A DNA stretch of 32,217 nucleotides from a virus: IMG/VR virus record IMGVR_UViG_3300006790_000010, positions 1-32,217 of that record; one strand, 5' to 3'. Of the stretch, positions 22,036 through 29,561 are shown in pieces. The notes beneath the pieces are model-generated. The model saw only the letters and a program-made list of their open reading frames with translations. It was not told the DNA's origin and did not search any database. Numbering within the stretch: the stretch's first letter is position 1; the number at the start of each line of letters is the position of its first letter. The translations under genes were made by a program, and so were the position numbers.

Positions 22036-22542
22036 TTACATTTTTTTATATTTTTTTATTAATTCTTTTATTTCGTCTATAGTTAGTTTAAGTGGCTCGT
22101 GGTCTTTACGCTCTAAAAATTCTACTCTCTCTATTCCTATTCTGTTTATTAATTCTATTCTATAGTTTACTAAGTTTCCACTGAAATAAGAGTTACAGCG
22201 TTCGCATTGTTTGTGTACGTTGTCTTCATTAAAACGAAGCTCAGGAGTACTGCCTACGCTCATATAGTGGCCAGCGTTCATCTTTCCATTATACGTTCCG
22301 CAGCTTATACATTTCCTATCCTGGTCTCTTCTTCTTATGTAAGAATTAAAAGTACGTTGTAATAAGTTTAAATAGTCTGTTCTAGTTAGTAGTTTCTCTT
22401 TTAGTTCTTTCTTTCTCTTTTGCCACTCTTTACGCTTTTGTAGGTTAACGTATTCGTAGCCACATTTAGCAGAGCAAACTAGCTGTAAGTTTCTAACTGG
22501 TGTAAATTTTTCTTTGCAAATCTTACATTTTTTAGCTCTCAT
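22036..22542 (-). CDS. NinG-like recombination protein
   Basis: A 168-aa protein of the lambda NinG family. The N-terminal zinc-finger-like part has C6/C9 (CKICKEKF) and C23/C27 (LVCSAKC); the central HNH-like part has C78/C81 (KCISCGT), H92 (AGHYMSVGS), H110 and C113/C116 (HKQCERCNSYFSGN), the arrangement of NinG proteins. These are structure-directed or HNH-type nucleases acting in phage recombination. It overlaps the preceding gene as ATGA and is the last gene of the replication block. Confidence 0.9.
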   Translation of the reverse strand: MRAKKCKICKEKFTPVRNLQLVCSAKCGYEYVNLQKRKEWQKRKKELKEKLLTRTDYLNLLQRTFNSYIRRRDQDRKCISCGTYNGKMNAGHYMSVGSTPELRFNEDNVHKQCERCNSYFSGNLVNYRIELINRIGIERVEFLERKDHEPLKLTIDEIKELIKKYKKM

Positions 22543-22901
22543 ATAAAAAATTCTTTTAAGGGTATTAATACAGCTTTACTTGTATTGTCATCTCCCATTT
22601 CTTTAATATTTCCTTTTTTATAATATATTCTAGCTATCTCTTTTAATTTGTTAGCTTCAATCATTAAAATATATTTGTCTTCATACTCTCCACTAAAAAT
22701 AATTGCCCACCATTCAGCTGTACTTTTTGCTATTCCTGAGGGTTTACCTCTACTTTCAAATTCAATAGCTATATTTCCGCTTTTATGTATCCAGCTATCC
22801 CTTTTTACTTCAATAGTTTTAAAGTTAAGAATATCGTTTAAAAGCTTTTCGCCTATTTGTCCTACTTCTAAATCGTGTCTAAAATCTGAGCAGAAATTCA
22901 T
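22539..22901 (-). CDS. Small PD-(D/E)XK-like nuclease
   Basis: A 120-aa protein with a pattern seen in small phage nucleases: an early glutamate (E18 in VGQIGEKL), D35 in IEVKRDSWI, then IAIEFESRGKPSG (E47/E49, K53) and WWAIIFSGE. The order E, D, E-x-E/K fits a PD-(D/E)XK fold, as in Holliday-junction resolvase-like or restriction-like phage enzymes. It is encoded directly before NinG with an ATGA overlap, in a recombination setting. Resolvase is a plausible but unproved role. Confidence 0.6.
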   Translation of the reverse strand: MNFCSDFRHDLEVGQIGEKLLNDILNFKTIEVKRDSWIHKSGNIAIEFESRGKPSGIAKSTAEWWAIIFSGEYEDKYILMIEANKLKEIARIYYKKGNIKEMGDDNTSKAVLIPLKEFFI

Positions 22902-23146
22902 AATAATTCCTTAAGCTCCTCTACTTGTTGTTTAAGTTTTTCTATTTCTACGTCCTTTTGTAAAATAGCCAGCGTTAAGTCAGAAGTACGCCCTGTTATA
23001 TGATTCATACTTAAATCTAATTCTATTAAGAATTTAGCAGTATTTATTAAGTCCTCTTTTAGTTCTTTGTTTTTTGTATCTTTTATTGCTAGTCTTATAG
23101 ACCTTTTAGCGAGTATGTAGTCTATTAAATAGTCCATATCAATCAA
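22898..23146 (-). CDS. Hypothetical coiled-coil protein, 82 aa
   Basis: Helical protein whose C-terminal 25 residues (about 58-82, ILQKDVEIEKLKQQVEELKELL) form a clear leucine-heptad coiled coil. It overlaps both the DnaB-like helicase gene (8 bp) and the next gene (4 bp). The position suggests a helicase partner or loader-type subunit, but there is no motif to support that. Confidence 0.6.
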   Translation of the reverse strand: MIDMDYLIDYILAKRSIRLAIKDTKNKELKEDLINTAKFLIELDLSMNHITGRTSDLTLAILQKDVEIEKLKQQVEELKELL

Positions 23147-24029
23147 TTTCTAAAGGTTCAACAATTTTAAAATATTCACTTCTCTTAATTACGTCTACTC
23201 CGTCAATTAAAAAGCCCTTTCCAAAATTATAATTTAAAAATAAAGGCTTCTCAAAAAACGTAGGCTTTCCTCCTGTATCAGTATCTTTTATTTTTACTAC
23301 TTCTAATAGTGTAAACATCCATAGCTGCTCATGACTAATAAGCCTATGAATTACTATAAAGTCGTCTGCTTTATTTGCAAAAGCCTTACCGCCTTCAATA
23401 TCACTTTTTAAAGGTATTCTTACTTGTCCGTTCCATTCGTGCTCTTTTGGATAAGTAGCAGAAAGCCTACCTGTAGCAGAAACTGGATGAGCATTAATAA
23501 ATATTGAATAGTTACTTTGCTTAGTTATTAACTTTAGTTCGTTTAAAACGTCGTAGTTACTAGAATAAGTTAACTGAGTTTTTAAAGCGTTAAAAGGGTC
23601 TATAAGTAAACAGTCTGCGCCACTTTTTAAGAATAAGTCTGTTACCTCTTTTATTTCGTATCTCCTAGTATTGTCAATAAAAGTAAAATAGTTCTCTAGC
23701 TTAACTTCAGCTCGTCTTATTTCTTTGTGTGTTAACTCCATAAACTTTTTAGCTGTGTACATTTGTATTAAGTCTCTCATTACTTTGCCACAACTATTTT
23801 CATCCATGAATAAACAAAATTTTAAATTATGATTTGTAGCTAGTGCCAGGAAGTACCAAAGTTGAAAGTAGCTTTTTCCTACGTTGTCATGTCCTAAAAA
23901 GATATTAAGCTGGTTATGTTTATAAACTAAGTGCTCGTCAAGTCTACAGCCTAATTTAAGTCCGAAAGTTATATTTCCGTCTCTATAGTCTTTTAAGAAT
24001 TGTGTAGAATGTCCGTTATTTAATATCAT
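23139..24029 (-). CDS. DnaB-like replicative helicase (RecA-type core only)
   Basis: A 296-aa helicase of the DnaB/SF4 group without the N-terminal primase-binding domain. Walker A is GHDNVGKS (46-53), Walker B is LLIDPFN (141-147), and FINAHP (about 178-183) followed by IEGGKAFANKADDFIVIHR is the DnaB motif 3/4 area. It should unwind DNA at the replication fork. It follows a DUF6291-like protein, overlapping it by 14 bp, which is the usual pairing of initiator/loader with helicase in small phages. No primase or polymerase is encoded. Confidence 0.85.
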   Translation of the reverse strand: MILNNGHSTQFLKDYRDGNITFGLKLGCRLDEHLVYKHNQLNIFLGHDNVGKSYFQLWYFLALATNHNLKFCLFMDENSCGKVMRDLIQMYTAKKFMELTHKEIRRAEVKLENYFTFIDNTRRYEIKEVTDLFLKSGADCLLIDPFNALKTQLTYSSNYDVLNELKLITKQSNYSIFINAHPVSATGRLSATYPKEHEWNGQVRIPLKSDIEGGKAFANKADDFIVIHRLISHEQLWMFTLLEVVKIKDTDTGGKPTFFEKPLFLNYNFGKGFLIDGVDVIKRSEYFKIVEPLEID

Positions 24030-24606
24030 AGTTATATTTTTTAGCTTCGTCTCTTAGTCTAGTTGTTATGTCCTCTTTTTTGCCTTGCTCTCCGTACTTA
24101 CGTTTTAGCCAGTTAAGAGAGGTCAAATATAAACTTTTAAAATTCTTGTTTTTCTTATAGTTTTCTATTTCGTCTAGTGTGCTGTCTATTTGTGCCGTAG
24201 TGTAATTTTCTTTTAGTTTCTCTATTTCGTCGTTTGTTATAGACAAATGAGCGAAGCTCCTATATATATTATTTATTACATTAACATTTACATTATCATT
24301 ATCATTATCAGGTTTTTTAGGTTTTAAAATAACCTGCTGGGTTTTTTGGGTTTTAGGCCTTCCACCTTTTAACCCGTTTAACCTACTCCTTTCTGCTCTA
24401 TTTTCGTAAGTTTTTAAGTCCCTTTTTAATTGCTGTTTAATAGGTTCAAATACTAAGTCTATAAGAACGTCTTTAGGCTCGGGGTCTTTGTCATTAACAT
24501 ATCTTAAAATATGCTTAAATAATTCTCCAGCTTGTTCGTTAGATAATTTTTCTATTGTGTAAATAAGGTCACAATAAAGCACAAAACTCTTTTTATCTTT
24601 TGCCAT
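24016..24606 (-). CDS. DUF6291-like replication protein (initiator or helicase loader)
   Basis: A 196-aa protein. The N-terminal about 75 residues (KKSFVLYCDLIYTIEKLSNEQAGELFKHIL..) match the DUF6291 pattern common in front of phage helicases. The middle is a low-complexity linker with a PKTQKTQQ segment and alternating Asp-Asn and Val-Asn residues (from a 6-base repeat). The C-terminal part (about 115-196, with FKSLYLTSLNWLKRKYGEQG) resembles DnaD/replisome organiser ends. It probably loads the helicase encoded next or binds the origin. The role is inferred. Confidence 0.65.
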   Translation of the reverse strand: MAKDKKSFVLYCDLIYTIEKLSNEQAGELFKHILRYVNDKDPEPKDVLIDLVFEPIKQQLKRDLKTYENRAERSRLNGLKGGRPKTQKTQQVILKPKKPDNDNDNVNVNVINNIYRSFAHLSITNDEIEKLKENYTTAQIDSTLDEIENYKKNKNFKSLYLTSLNWLKRKYGEQGKKEDITTRLRDEAKKYNYDIK

Positions 24607-24609
24607 AGT

Positions 24610-24873
24610 TTAAATTCTTAAATAGTTAATTTTAATTTTCTTTTTTAATTCGCTTTCAATATCAATTTGATAATGTTCAGCAATATTAAGACAAACTAAA
24701 ACTATATCTGCTAATTCCTCTTTAAAATTATCCATGTTATCAAACTCTAAAGATTCCTCAAATTCAGAAACCTCTTCATATAACTTATCAATAAATTCAA
24801 ATAAGGTAGTAGAGGGGGATATTAACCCCCTTTTTACTGTGCTATCGTAATTTGTTTTTATTATTTGTTTCAT
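24610..24873 (-). CDS. MazG-like nucleotide pyrophosphohydrolase
   Basis: An 87-aa all-helical protein with the MazG metal-binding pattern: LYEEVSEFEES (E33, E34, E37) and FKEELADIVLVCLNIAEHY (E53, D56), then a further helix. These enzymes hydrolyse nucleoside triphosphates to monophosphates and in phages may adjust nucleotide pools or alarmone levels. It lies three bases before the DUF6291-like gene and one base after the N4/N6 methyltransferase. Confidence 0.8.
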   Translation of the reverse strand: MKQIIKTNYDSTVKRGLISPSTTLFEFIDKLYEEVSEFEESLEFDNMDNFKEELADIVLVCLNIAEHYQIDIESELKKKIKINYLRI

Positions 24874-24874
24874 T

Positions 24875-25891
24875 TTAAAAAAGTTTTAAATCTTCATATT
24901 CAGAAAATTTTCTTTTTTTAGCAAGTTTCAAGTTTTCAATAGCTTGATTATAATAACTATCTTTTAACTCTATACCAATAGCTTTACGTCCTAAAGATAC
25001 TGGACTATAAACCTCACTACCTACACCCATAAACGGAGTTAAAACAACTTCACTCTCGTTAGTGTACATTTCTACTATTCTATCAATTACGTCTAATTGC
25101 AAGGGGTGTACGTGTTTCTCATCGTCTTCTGTTTTACTTTCTCGATATGGTAAAACATTGTCTATACGAACGTCATCCCATACAGCAGAGGCGTAACGCT
25201 GCCAAATATAATGACTTAATTTATTGCTTTTAGGGTCTTCATGGTATTTATACTTTGAGTTCAAATGCTCCCAAAGTTGCTCCTCGTTAAATCCGTCGTT
25301 AGTTGCATTATTCCACGCTTGTAAAATGTTAGGTAAAACTGGTGTAGCTCCGTGGTATCTTTTTAGCCCTTGAGGGTGTATTACTGGTACTTCGTTTTCG
25401 TCTTTCTTTGTAAATATTAGCATATAGTCAGGCATAGCTGTAAAACATTTAGTCATATCTTCAACTACAAACTTATGCATTAAACTTTGTACCATTGTAC
25501 GCATACGAACTTTTAACGGTTCTTTCCATATGGTTATACGGTTTCTATACTCAAAACCATGCTTTTCATGTAGTCTAATAATCTCGTGAGGAAAGTCCCA
25601 AAGGCGCGAAGTATTATCAAATACATCCGTACAATGTACAGCGTTTATACGCCCTTTCTTTGTTACCCTAGACATTTGCTCGATTAAAAAATCGTATTGC
25701 TCTAAAAATTCTTCCTTACTTTCGCAGTTGCTAAAATCGTTAGGACTACTTGAGTAGTTGTATAAACCCGCAAAAGGAGGAGAATAAACCGATAAATCAA
25801 TACTCTCATCTTTAAGCGTTGGTAATACGTGCATACAATCTCCGTTATAAATTGCATAATCATCTGTTAAAACTTGTTCTTTTACTTTCAT
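24875..25891 (-). CDS. N4-cytosine or N6-adenine DNA methyltransferase
   Basis: A 338-aa N6_N4_Mtase family enzyme. Motif IV is SPPF (37-40, in LSVYSPPFAGLYNY) at the N-terminus, and the SAM-binding motif I is TPFMGVGSE near residues 285-293, so the permuted order is beta-class-like. An S-P-P start is more frequent in N4-cytosine enzymes, but adenine-specific members exist. It has a short TRD-like central region. It directly follows the SNF2-type helicase gene with one base between. No partner nuclease is encoded, so it most likely protects phage DNA from host restriction. Confidence 0.85.
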   Translation of the reverse strand: MKVKEQVLTDDYAIYNGDCMHVLPTLKDESIDLSVYSPPFAGLYNYSSSPNDFSNCESKEEFLEQYDFLIEQMSRVTKKGRINAVHCTDVFDNTSRLWDFPHEIIRLHEKHGFEYRNRITIWKEPLKVRMRTMVQSLMHKFVVEDMTKCFTAMPDYMLIFTKKDENEVPVIHPQGLKRYHGATPVLPNILQAWNNATNDGFNEEQLWEHLNSKYKYHEDPKSNKLSHYIWQRYASAVWDDVRIDNVLPYRESKTEDDEKHVHPLQLDVIDRIVEMYTNESEVVLTPFMGVGSEVYSPVSLGRKAIGIELKDSYYNQAIENLKLAKKRKFSEYEDLKLF

Positions 25892-25892
25892 T

Positions 25893-27263
25893 TTATATAA
25901 ATTTTGGTGTTTCTATTTGTTTATTAAATTCTTTTGTTTTATGAGTAAAGTCTGCGTTTACATTTTCTACTAAATTTTGATATAGCTGTATTGCTTTCTC
26001 GGTCTTTTGTTGTAGTGCTTCTATTACTCTAGTTTGACCGTCAGAAATAACCATATCAATAGTTACGTCTTGTTTCTGCCCAAATCTCCAAAAACGTCTA
26101 ATTGCTTGGTAATATTGTTCGTAACTCCATGTAGGAAAAAATACAGAGTGGTTACAATGTTGCCAGTTTAACCCCATACCAGTCATTTTAGCCTTGGTTA
26201 TTAGTCGCGTTATTTCTCCTTTCGCAAATGATACTAAAATCTCTTCTTTACGGTCAACTGACATACTGCCTAATATTTCTACAGATTCACTATCTAAAGA
26301 CTTTATTAATGCGCTTTCCTCGTTTCTATTAACCCAATAAACAGAAGTATTACCTTTTGCTAGTTGAATAGCCTTTTCGCATCTTTCTTTTATTGTGCTT
26401 TTCTCTTCGTGCTTTATTTCATTAAAGTTCTTTGCGACTGGTGTAAACATTTGTATTTGACCGTCAACATCTATTAACGAATTGTTTTTAACGACGTGTT
26501 TATTTACTATGAGTTCAGGAAGTATGTACCTCGTGTCATCAAAACCTAAGTCCGACGGCTTTTTAACCATTATCGACCATTGATTAACCCATGCAAAAAA
26601 ATCTTTTTCAGCGTGTGGTTTAAGATAGTACTTTTCCCCTATGTTACGAGCGTTGCTGTCGGAGGTGTTATTATTGTTTTTAAAAAACTTACTAAGCATA
26701 TCCATATAACCCATGTAACCGAGTGCCTCGCTACTTGTGCCTAGTTCTATAAAATCGTTAGGGCTTGGAGTTGCTGTAGATAAATAACGGTATTTTACTT
26801 TTTTAATAAAGCTAGTAATTTGATTTTTAATTTTACCGTCAAAGTTTTTTAAAATACTACTTTCGTCTAAAATAACCCCCTCAAAGTCTTCAGGCTTTAA
26901 ATATTGTAATCTTTCATAATTACAAATAACTATTTTTTTAGTATGCTTTCCGTCTTTTGTCTGTTCGATATCGTCGGTAATATTCCTATCGATAGCTTCT
27001 TTTACAAACTGAAAACCAACCGCTAAAGGAGTTAATATTAATACTCTGCCATTTGTTTCATTTACAATATTTACAGCTATAGATAACTGTATTAAAGTTT
27101 TACCTAGTCCAGTATCAGCAAATACTGCCATTCTACCCTTTCTAACTGCTTTCTCTATTATTGCTTTTTGAAAGTCAAAAGCACAATCAGGAAAGTAATT
27201 AGGTTCAAAACCAAACTCTCCTATAAGGTGTTTTTTTTGGTTTAAAAATTGTTCATAGTTCAT
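25893..27263 (-). CDS. SNF2/DEAD-like superfamily 2 helicase
   Basis: A 456-aa helicase with a Q-like CAFDFQ (28-32), Walker A ADTGLGKT (49-56), motif II DESS (133-136) in place of the usual DEAH/DEAD, motif III STATPSPND (162-170) and motif VI QYYQAIRRFWRFGQ (about 385-398). The length is typical of compact phage SNF2-type helicases. It is encoded directly before the N4/N6 methyltransferase; such helicase/methyltransferase pairs recur in phages. It may remodel DNA for replication or assist the methyltransferase. It is preceded by the structured RNA at 27284-27378. Confidence 0.85.
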   Translation of the reverse strand: MNYEQFLNQKKHLIGEFGFEPNYFPDCAFDFQKAIIEKAVRKGRMAVFADTGLGKTLIQLSIAVNIVNETNGRVLILTPLAVGFQFVKEAIDRNITDDIEQTKDGKHTKKIVICNYERLQYLKPEDFEGVILDESSILKNFDGKIKNQITSFIKKVKYRYLSTATPSPNDFIELGTSSEALGYMGYMDMLSKFFKNNNNTSDSNARNIGEKYYLKPHAEKDFFAWVNQWSIMVKKPSDLGFDDTRYILPELIVNKHVVKNNSLIDVDGQIQMFTPVAKNFNEIKHEEKSTIKERCEKAIQLAKGNTSVYWVNRNEESALIKSLDSESVEILGSMSVDRKEEILVSFAKGEITRLITKAKMTGMGLNWQHCNHSVFFPTWSYEQYYQAIRRFWRFGQKQDVTIDMVISDGQTRVIEALQQKTEKAIQLYQNLVENVNADFTHKTKEFNKQIETPKFI

Positions 27264-27283
27264 AATAAAATTGTTTTTTGTGT

Positions 27284-27340
27284 AAAAAAAAACCTCCGTA
27301 AATCCTTGAGGCTCTCACTTCTCAATTCATTACAGAGGTT
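27284..27340 (-). terminator. Terminator hairpin before the helicase gene
   Basis: The 11-bp stem described for the RNA (27340-27330 with 27301-27291, one G-T pair) is followed by seven further T after the two that close the stem. It lies 20 bases before the helicase ATG. If active it either ends a short RNA or acts as an attenuator for the helicase and methyltransferase genes. Confidence 0.75.
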
Positions 27341-27378
27341 AATTAAATCTCTTTGTCGCTTATTGTGAGAGCGCAACT
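27284..27378 (-). ncRNA. Kissing-loop RNA candidate ending in a terminator
   Basis: The gap 27264-27394 holds a compact RNA signal on the minus strand, read 27378 to 27284. Hairpin 1: GTTGC (27377-27373) with GCGAC (27359-27355), loop starting GCTCTCAC. Hairpin 2: an 11-bp stem AACCTCTGTAA (27340-27330) with TTACGGAGGTT (27301-27291), with an inner TTGAG/CTCAA stem and a 10-base loop AAGTGAGAGC. The two loops are complementary over 8 bases (GCTCTCAC with GTGAGAGC), so they can kiss. Hairpin 2 is followed by a T-run and acts as a terminator. A TATATTTG box stands just upstream. It may be an independent RNA of about 95 nt or a regulatory leader of the helicase gene. Confidence 0.7.
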
Positions 27379-27382
27379 TTTA

Positions 27383-27390
27383 CAAATATA
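27383..27390 (-). promoter_or_regulatory. Predicted -7 box TATATTTG before the kissing-loop RNA
   Basis: A perfect TAnnTTTG match on the minus strand, five bases after the stop of the 66-aa gene. Transcription would start near 27378, immediately before hairpin 1. The -33 region has ATGG where TTTG is expected at 19-bp spacing, so only the -7 box is good. Confidence 0.5.
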
Positions 27391-27394
27391 ATAC

Positions 27395-27595
27395 TTAATT
27401 TTTATTTTTCCATTTTCTATAAGCTTCTGCGCTTCTTTTTATTTCTTGTTTATTTACGTCAGATAAACGAAAATATCCTTTTAATACTTGTCTAGCCCAG
27501 TATCCTACGTCTATAACGTCTAACTCAGGTAGTTTAACTCTAGCAGTATCTTTGCTTATCTCTTTTAAATAGTTTGTTAAAGTTTGTCTAGCCAT
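27395..27595 (-). CDS. Hypothetical protein, 66 aa
   Basis: A basic, helical 66-aa protein (MARQTLTNYLKEISKDTARVKLPE...) ending in RSAEAYRKWKNKN. It overlaps the cytosine-C5 methyltransferase gene by 19 bp and is the last gene before the kissing-loop RNA. The basic C-terminus may bind nucleic acid. No family is recognised. Confidence 0.6.
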   Translation of the reverse strand: MARQTLTNYLKEISKDTARVKLPELDVIDVGYWARQVLKGYFRLSDVNKQEIKRSAEAYRKWKNKN

Positions 27596-28638
27596 TGTTC
27601 ATATATTTTAGTTGCTATTTGAGCAGTCATTATAGGGGGAACGCTCATACCTATTAAGTATTTCGGTTTTAATTTTAAAAAGTTGTAGTCTAGTGGATAT
27701 GTACCTGCTTTGCAATATTCACTATCTGTTAATATTCGAGGTGTTTTATAATCATATAAATTACTTCCATTACTATTAGCTATAATTGTCGGGCATACTT
27801 TATTAGGGTGCATTTTTGAATCACCAAAATAGTGACCTTTAGGGTGGACTGTTCCAAAGTTTTTTCCCATTGAACACATACCCCAAAGCTCTAAAACATT
27901 TTTAGTTAATTTATTATTTAAACTAACATTTTCTCTAATTATTTTAAATAATATATTTTCCTCATTAAATTCTAATTCTAATTTAGGTACTTCTGTAAAC
28001 ATATCTTTTTGGTATAAAAAAGGTTCTGCAAGGTCTTTTCTTAAACAAACAAAAAACACTCTTTCACGTCTTTGAGGTACTCCCATTTTTGAAGCGTCTA
28101 ATAACCAGTGCTGACAATAGTATCCAGCTTCATCAAAAGCATTGTATATTTTTTTAACGTATTCTTTAGCAGCTCCTAAAAGCAAACCTTTTACATTCTC
28201 AGCTACTACTACTTTTGGCTGTAATTCTTTTGCAAGGTCTATGAAGTCAAAAAACAAAGTATCTAAAACTTGTTCTGCTTGTCCTTCCCTAAACTTCTTA
28301 TCTTTTCCCCAATCTTTCTCACGATTTCCCGCCATACTAAAGGATGAACAAGGTGGAGAACCATCCAAGATGTCCAAATTATAGAGTTCTTTAGGTAGGT
28401 CTTTACGATTTTTAAATGTTTGAATTGGCTCAAGGTATGAATATTTTGGATTGTGATTTACTCGATAGGCTTCTATCATTTTTGGGTCTATCTCGTTACA
28501 GCCTAACACGTCAAAACCAGCTAATTTGTACCCCATAGTAGAACCCCCACCACAAGCAAAGCAACTAAAAACAGTTCCTTTGTCTTTTGTAAAATTAGCG
28601 TCTTTTAAAGTCCATTCATAAGGAAATTTATGTTTCAT
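27577..28638 (-). CDS. DNA cytosine-C5 methyltransferase
   Basis: A 353-aa Dcm-type enzyme. Motif I is SCFACGGGSTMGYKLAGF (25-42), motif IV is GSPPCSSFS (93-101, catalytic C97), motif VI is AENVKGLL (146-153), motif VIII is QRRERVFFVC (189-198), and motif IX/X is near the end (LIGMSVPPIM, IATKIYEQWL). It transfers a methyl group to C5 of cytosine. No restriction partner is present, so protection against host restriction is the likely role. The variable target-recognition part (about 215-310) cannot be used to infer the sequence recognised. Confidence 0.93.
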   Translation of the reverse strand: MKHKFPYEWTLKDANFTKDKGTVFSCFACGGGSTMGYKLAGFDVLGCNEIDPKMIEAYRVNHNPKYSYLEPIQTFKNRKDLPKELYNLDILDGSPPCSSFSMAGNREKDWGKDKKFREGQAEQVLDTLFFDFIDLAKELQPKVVVAENVKGLLLGAAKEYVKKIYNAFDEAGYYCQHWLLDASKMGVPQRRERVFFVCLRKDLAEPFLYQKDMFTEVPKLELEFNEENILFKIIRENVSLNNKLTKNVLELWGMCSMGKNFGTVHPKGHYFGDSKMHPNKVCPTIIANSNGSNLYDYKTPRILTDSEYCKAGTYPLDYNFLKLKPKYLIGMSVPPIMTAQIATKIYEQWLDKL

Positions 28639-28925
28639 AGTTCTTTTAAATCGTTTATAATTAAATTAAATATGTACTCGTATTCCTTTTTACTTTCTTT
28701 TTTTAAGTTCTCGTATTTCTCTTTTAAATAGGCTATCCTACCTGGTAAGTAACTTTCTTTAGCGGAGCTTTCAATATCTTCAAATAAAACTTTAATTTGT
28801 TCTCCGTTCATTAATTGTACTATGTAACCTATATGAGTTTTCCAGTCGCTGTAATAGTGAGCTACTACGTTGCCGTGTCCATGCTTTGTAGTTATTGCTT
28901 CGTTTACTCTTATATACTTTCTCAT
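28635..28925 (-). CDS. Hypothetical protein, 96 aa
   Basis: Two parts: a beta-rich N-terminal half (ITTKHGHGNVVAHYYSDWKTHIGYIVQLMNGEQ) that could be a small SH3-like or barrel fold, and a charged coiled-coil half (LKEKYENLKKESKKEYEYIFN). It overlaps the DnaA-like gene and the methyltransferase gene as 4-bp overlaps. No family is recognised. Confidence 0.65.
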   Translation of the reverse strand: MRKYIRVNEAITTKHGHGNVVAHYYSDWKTHIGYIVQLMNGEQIKVLFEDIESSAKESYLPGRIAYLKEKYENLKKESKKEYEYIFNLIINDLKEL

Positions 28926-29254
28926 TGTCTTATTCTTAATTTTTTTAATTGAAACGAAACAGGCTTACAAAGTATTCTCTTATCTACGTGCACTTCTTTT
29001 GCTAACTCATAAACTCTAAGCAGTTGTTTATTATATCCAGCTATAGCATCGTCAACTTGTTTGCAGGCGTGTATTACGTCTGAGTGGTGTCTATTTAAAA
29101 AGCGTCCTATAGTTGCTATTATGTACCCTTTCTCTCTTAGTAAATACATTGCTACATATCTATAGTAAACTATTTCTCGTTTTCTATTTTTTTTCCTTAA
29201 GTCCTCTAATGTTACAGGAATAGCTTGTAAATATTCTATTATTTCTCTTTCCAT
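28922..29254 (-). CDS. Stand-alone DnaA domain IV-like DNA-binding protein
   Basis: A 110-aa protein that matches only the C-terminal DNA-binding domain of DnaA. Residues 32-67 contain RYVAMYLLREKGYIIATIG and RFLNRHHSDVIHACKQV, which follow the DnaA signature (IG, then an acidic/basic H-S/T-V-I-H-A core), with a loop one residue shorter than in bacterial DnaA. No ATPase domain is present. It may bind DnaA boxes at the phage origin or compete with host DnaA. It lies among the early genes and overlaps the next gene as ATGA. Confidence 0.75.
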   Translation of the reverse strand: MEREIIEYLQAIPVTLEDLRKKNRKREIVYYRYVAMYLLREKGYIIATIGRFLNRHHSDVIHACKQVDDAIAGYNKQLLRVYELAKEVHVDKRILCKPVSFQLKKLRIRQ

Positions 29255-29403
29255 TCTAGTTGTTTTTTTAGTTTAATTATTTCCTTGTTTTGCTCTTGAA
29301 TAACTTGCTTATTCTTTTCGTTATAATAGCAAGCCATTATCGACGTAGTTATTAAAAGTCCTACTGCCATAAATATATTAGTGTATACAAATATTTTTTT
29401 CAT
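29239..29403 (-). CDS. Small single-pass membrane protein, 54 aa
   Basis: A 54-aa frame. Its ATG overlaps the stop of the 53-aa gene (ATGA) and its end overlaps the DnaA-like gene by 16 bp, so it fits exactly into the gap. It has one hydrophobic segment (about 5-26, IFVYTNIFMAVGLLITTSIM) and then a charged coiled coil (QVIQEQNKEIIKLKKQLEWK). Coupling and structure support a real gene. Possible roles are membrane anchoring of a partner or an early anti-host function; neither can be shown. Confidence 0.7.
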   Translation of the reverse strand: MKKIFVYTNIFMAVGLLITTSIMACYYNEKNKQVIQEQNKEIIKLKKQLEWKEK

Positions 29404-29561
29404 TTTCTTTCAATTAGAATCATGTTAATTACTTCTTGTTTTTTCTTTTTTACGCTAAAGTGGTACTTAAGCGAGGAAACAGAACAGCCTACAAACTCTG
29501 CTACTTGTGTCATAGTTGAAAAGTATCTAGGCTCTGCCCCATGTTCTTTTATAATATACAT
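29400..29561 (-). CDS. Small HTH-like protein, 53 aa
   Basis: A 53-aa frame starting 13 bp inside the preceding gene and ending in an ATGA overlap with the 54-aa membrane protein. The stretch MTQVAEFVGCSVSSLKYHFS (about 16-35) looks like a helix-turn-helix of the MerR/excisionase type, followed by a very basic tail (VKKKKQEV). It may regulate early genes. The tight coupling on both sides supports it. Confidence 0.65.
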   Translation of the reverse strand: MYIIKEHGAEPRYFSTMTQVAEFVGCSVSSLKYHFSVKKKKQEVINMILIERK

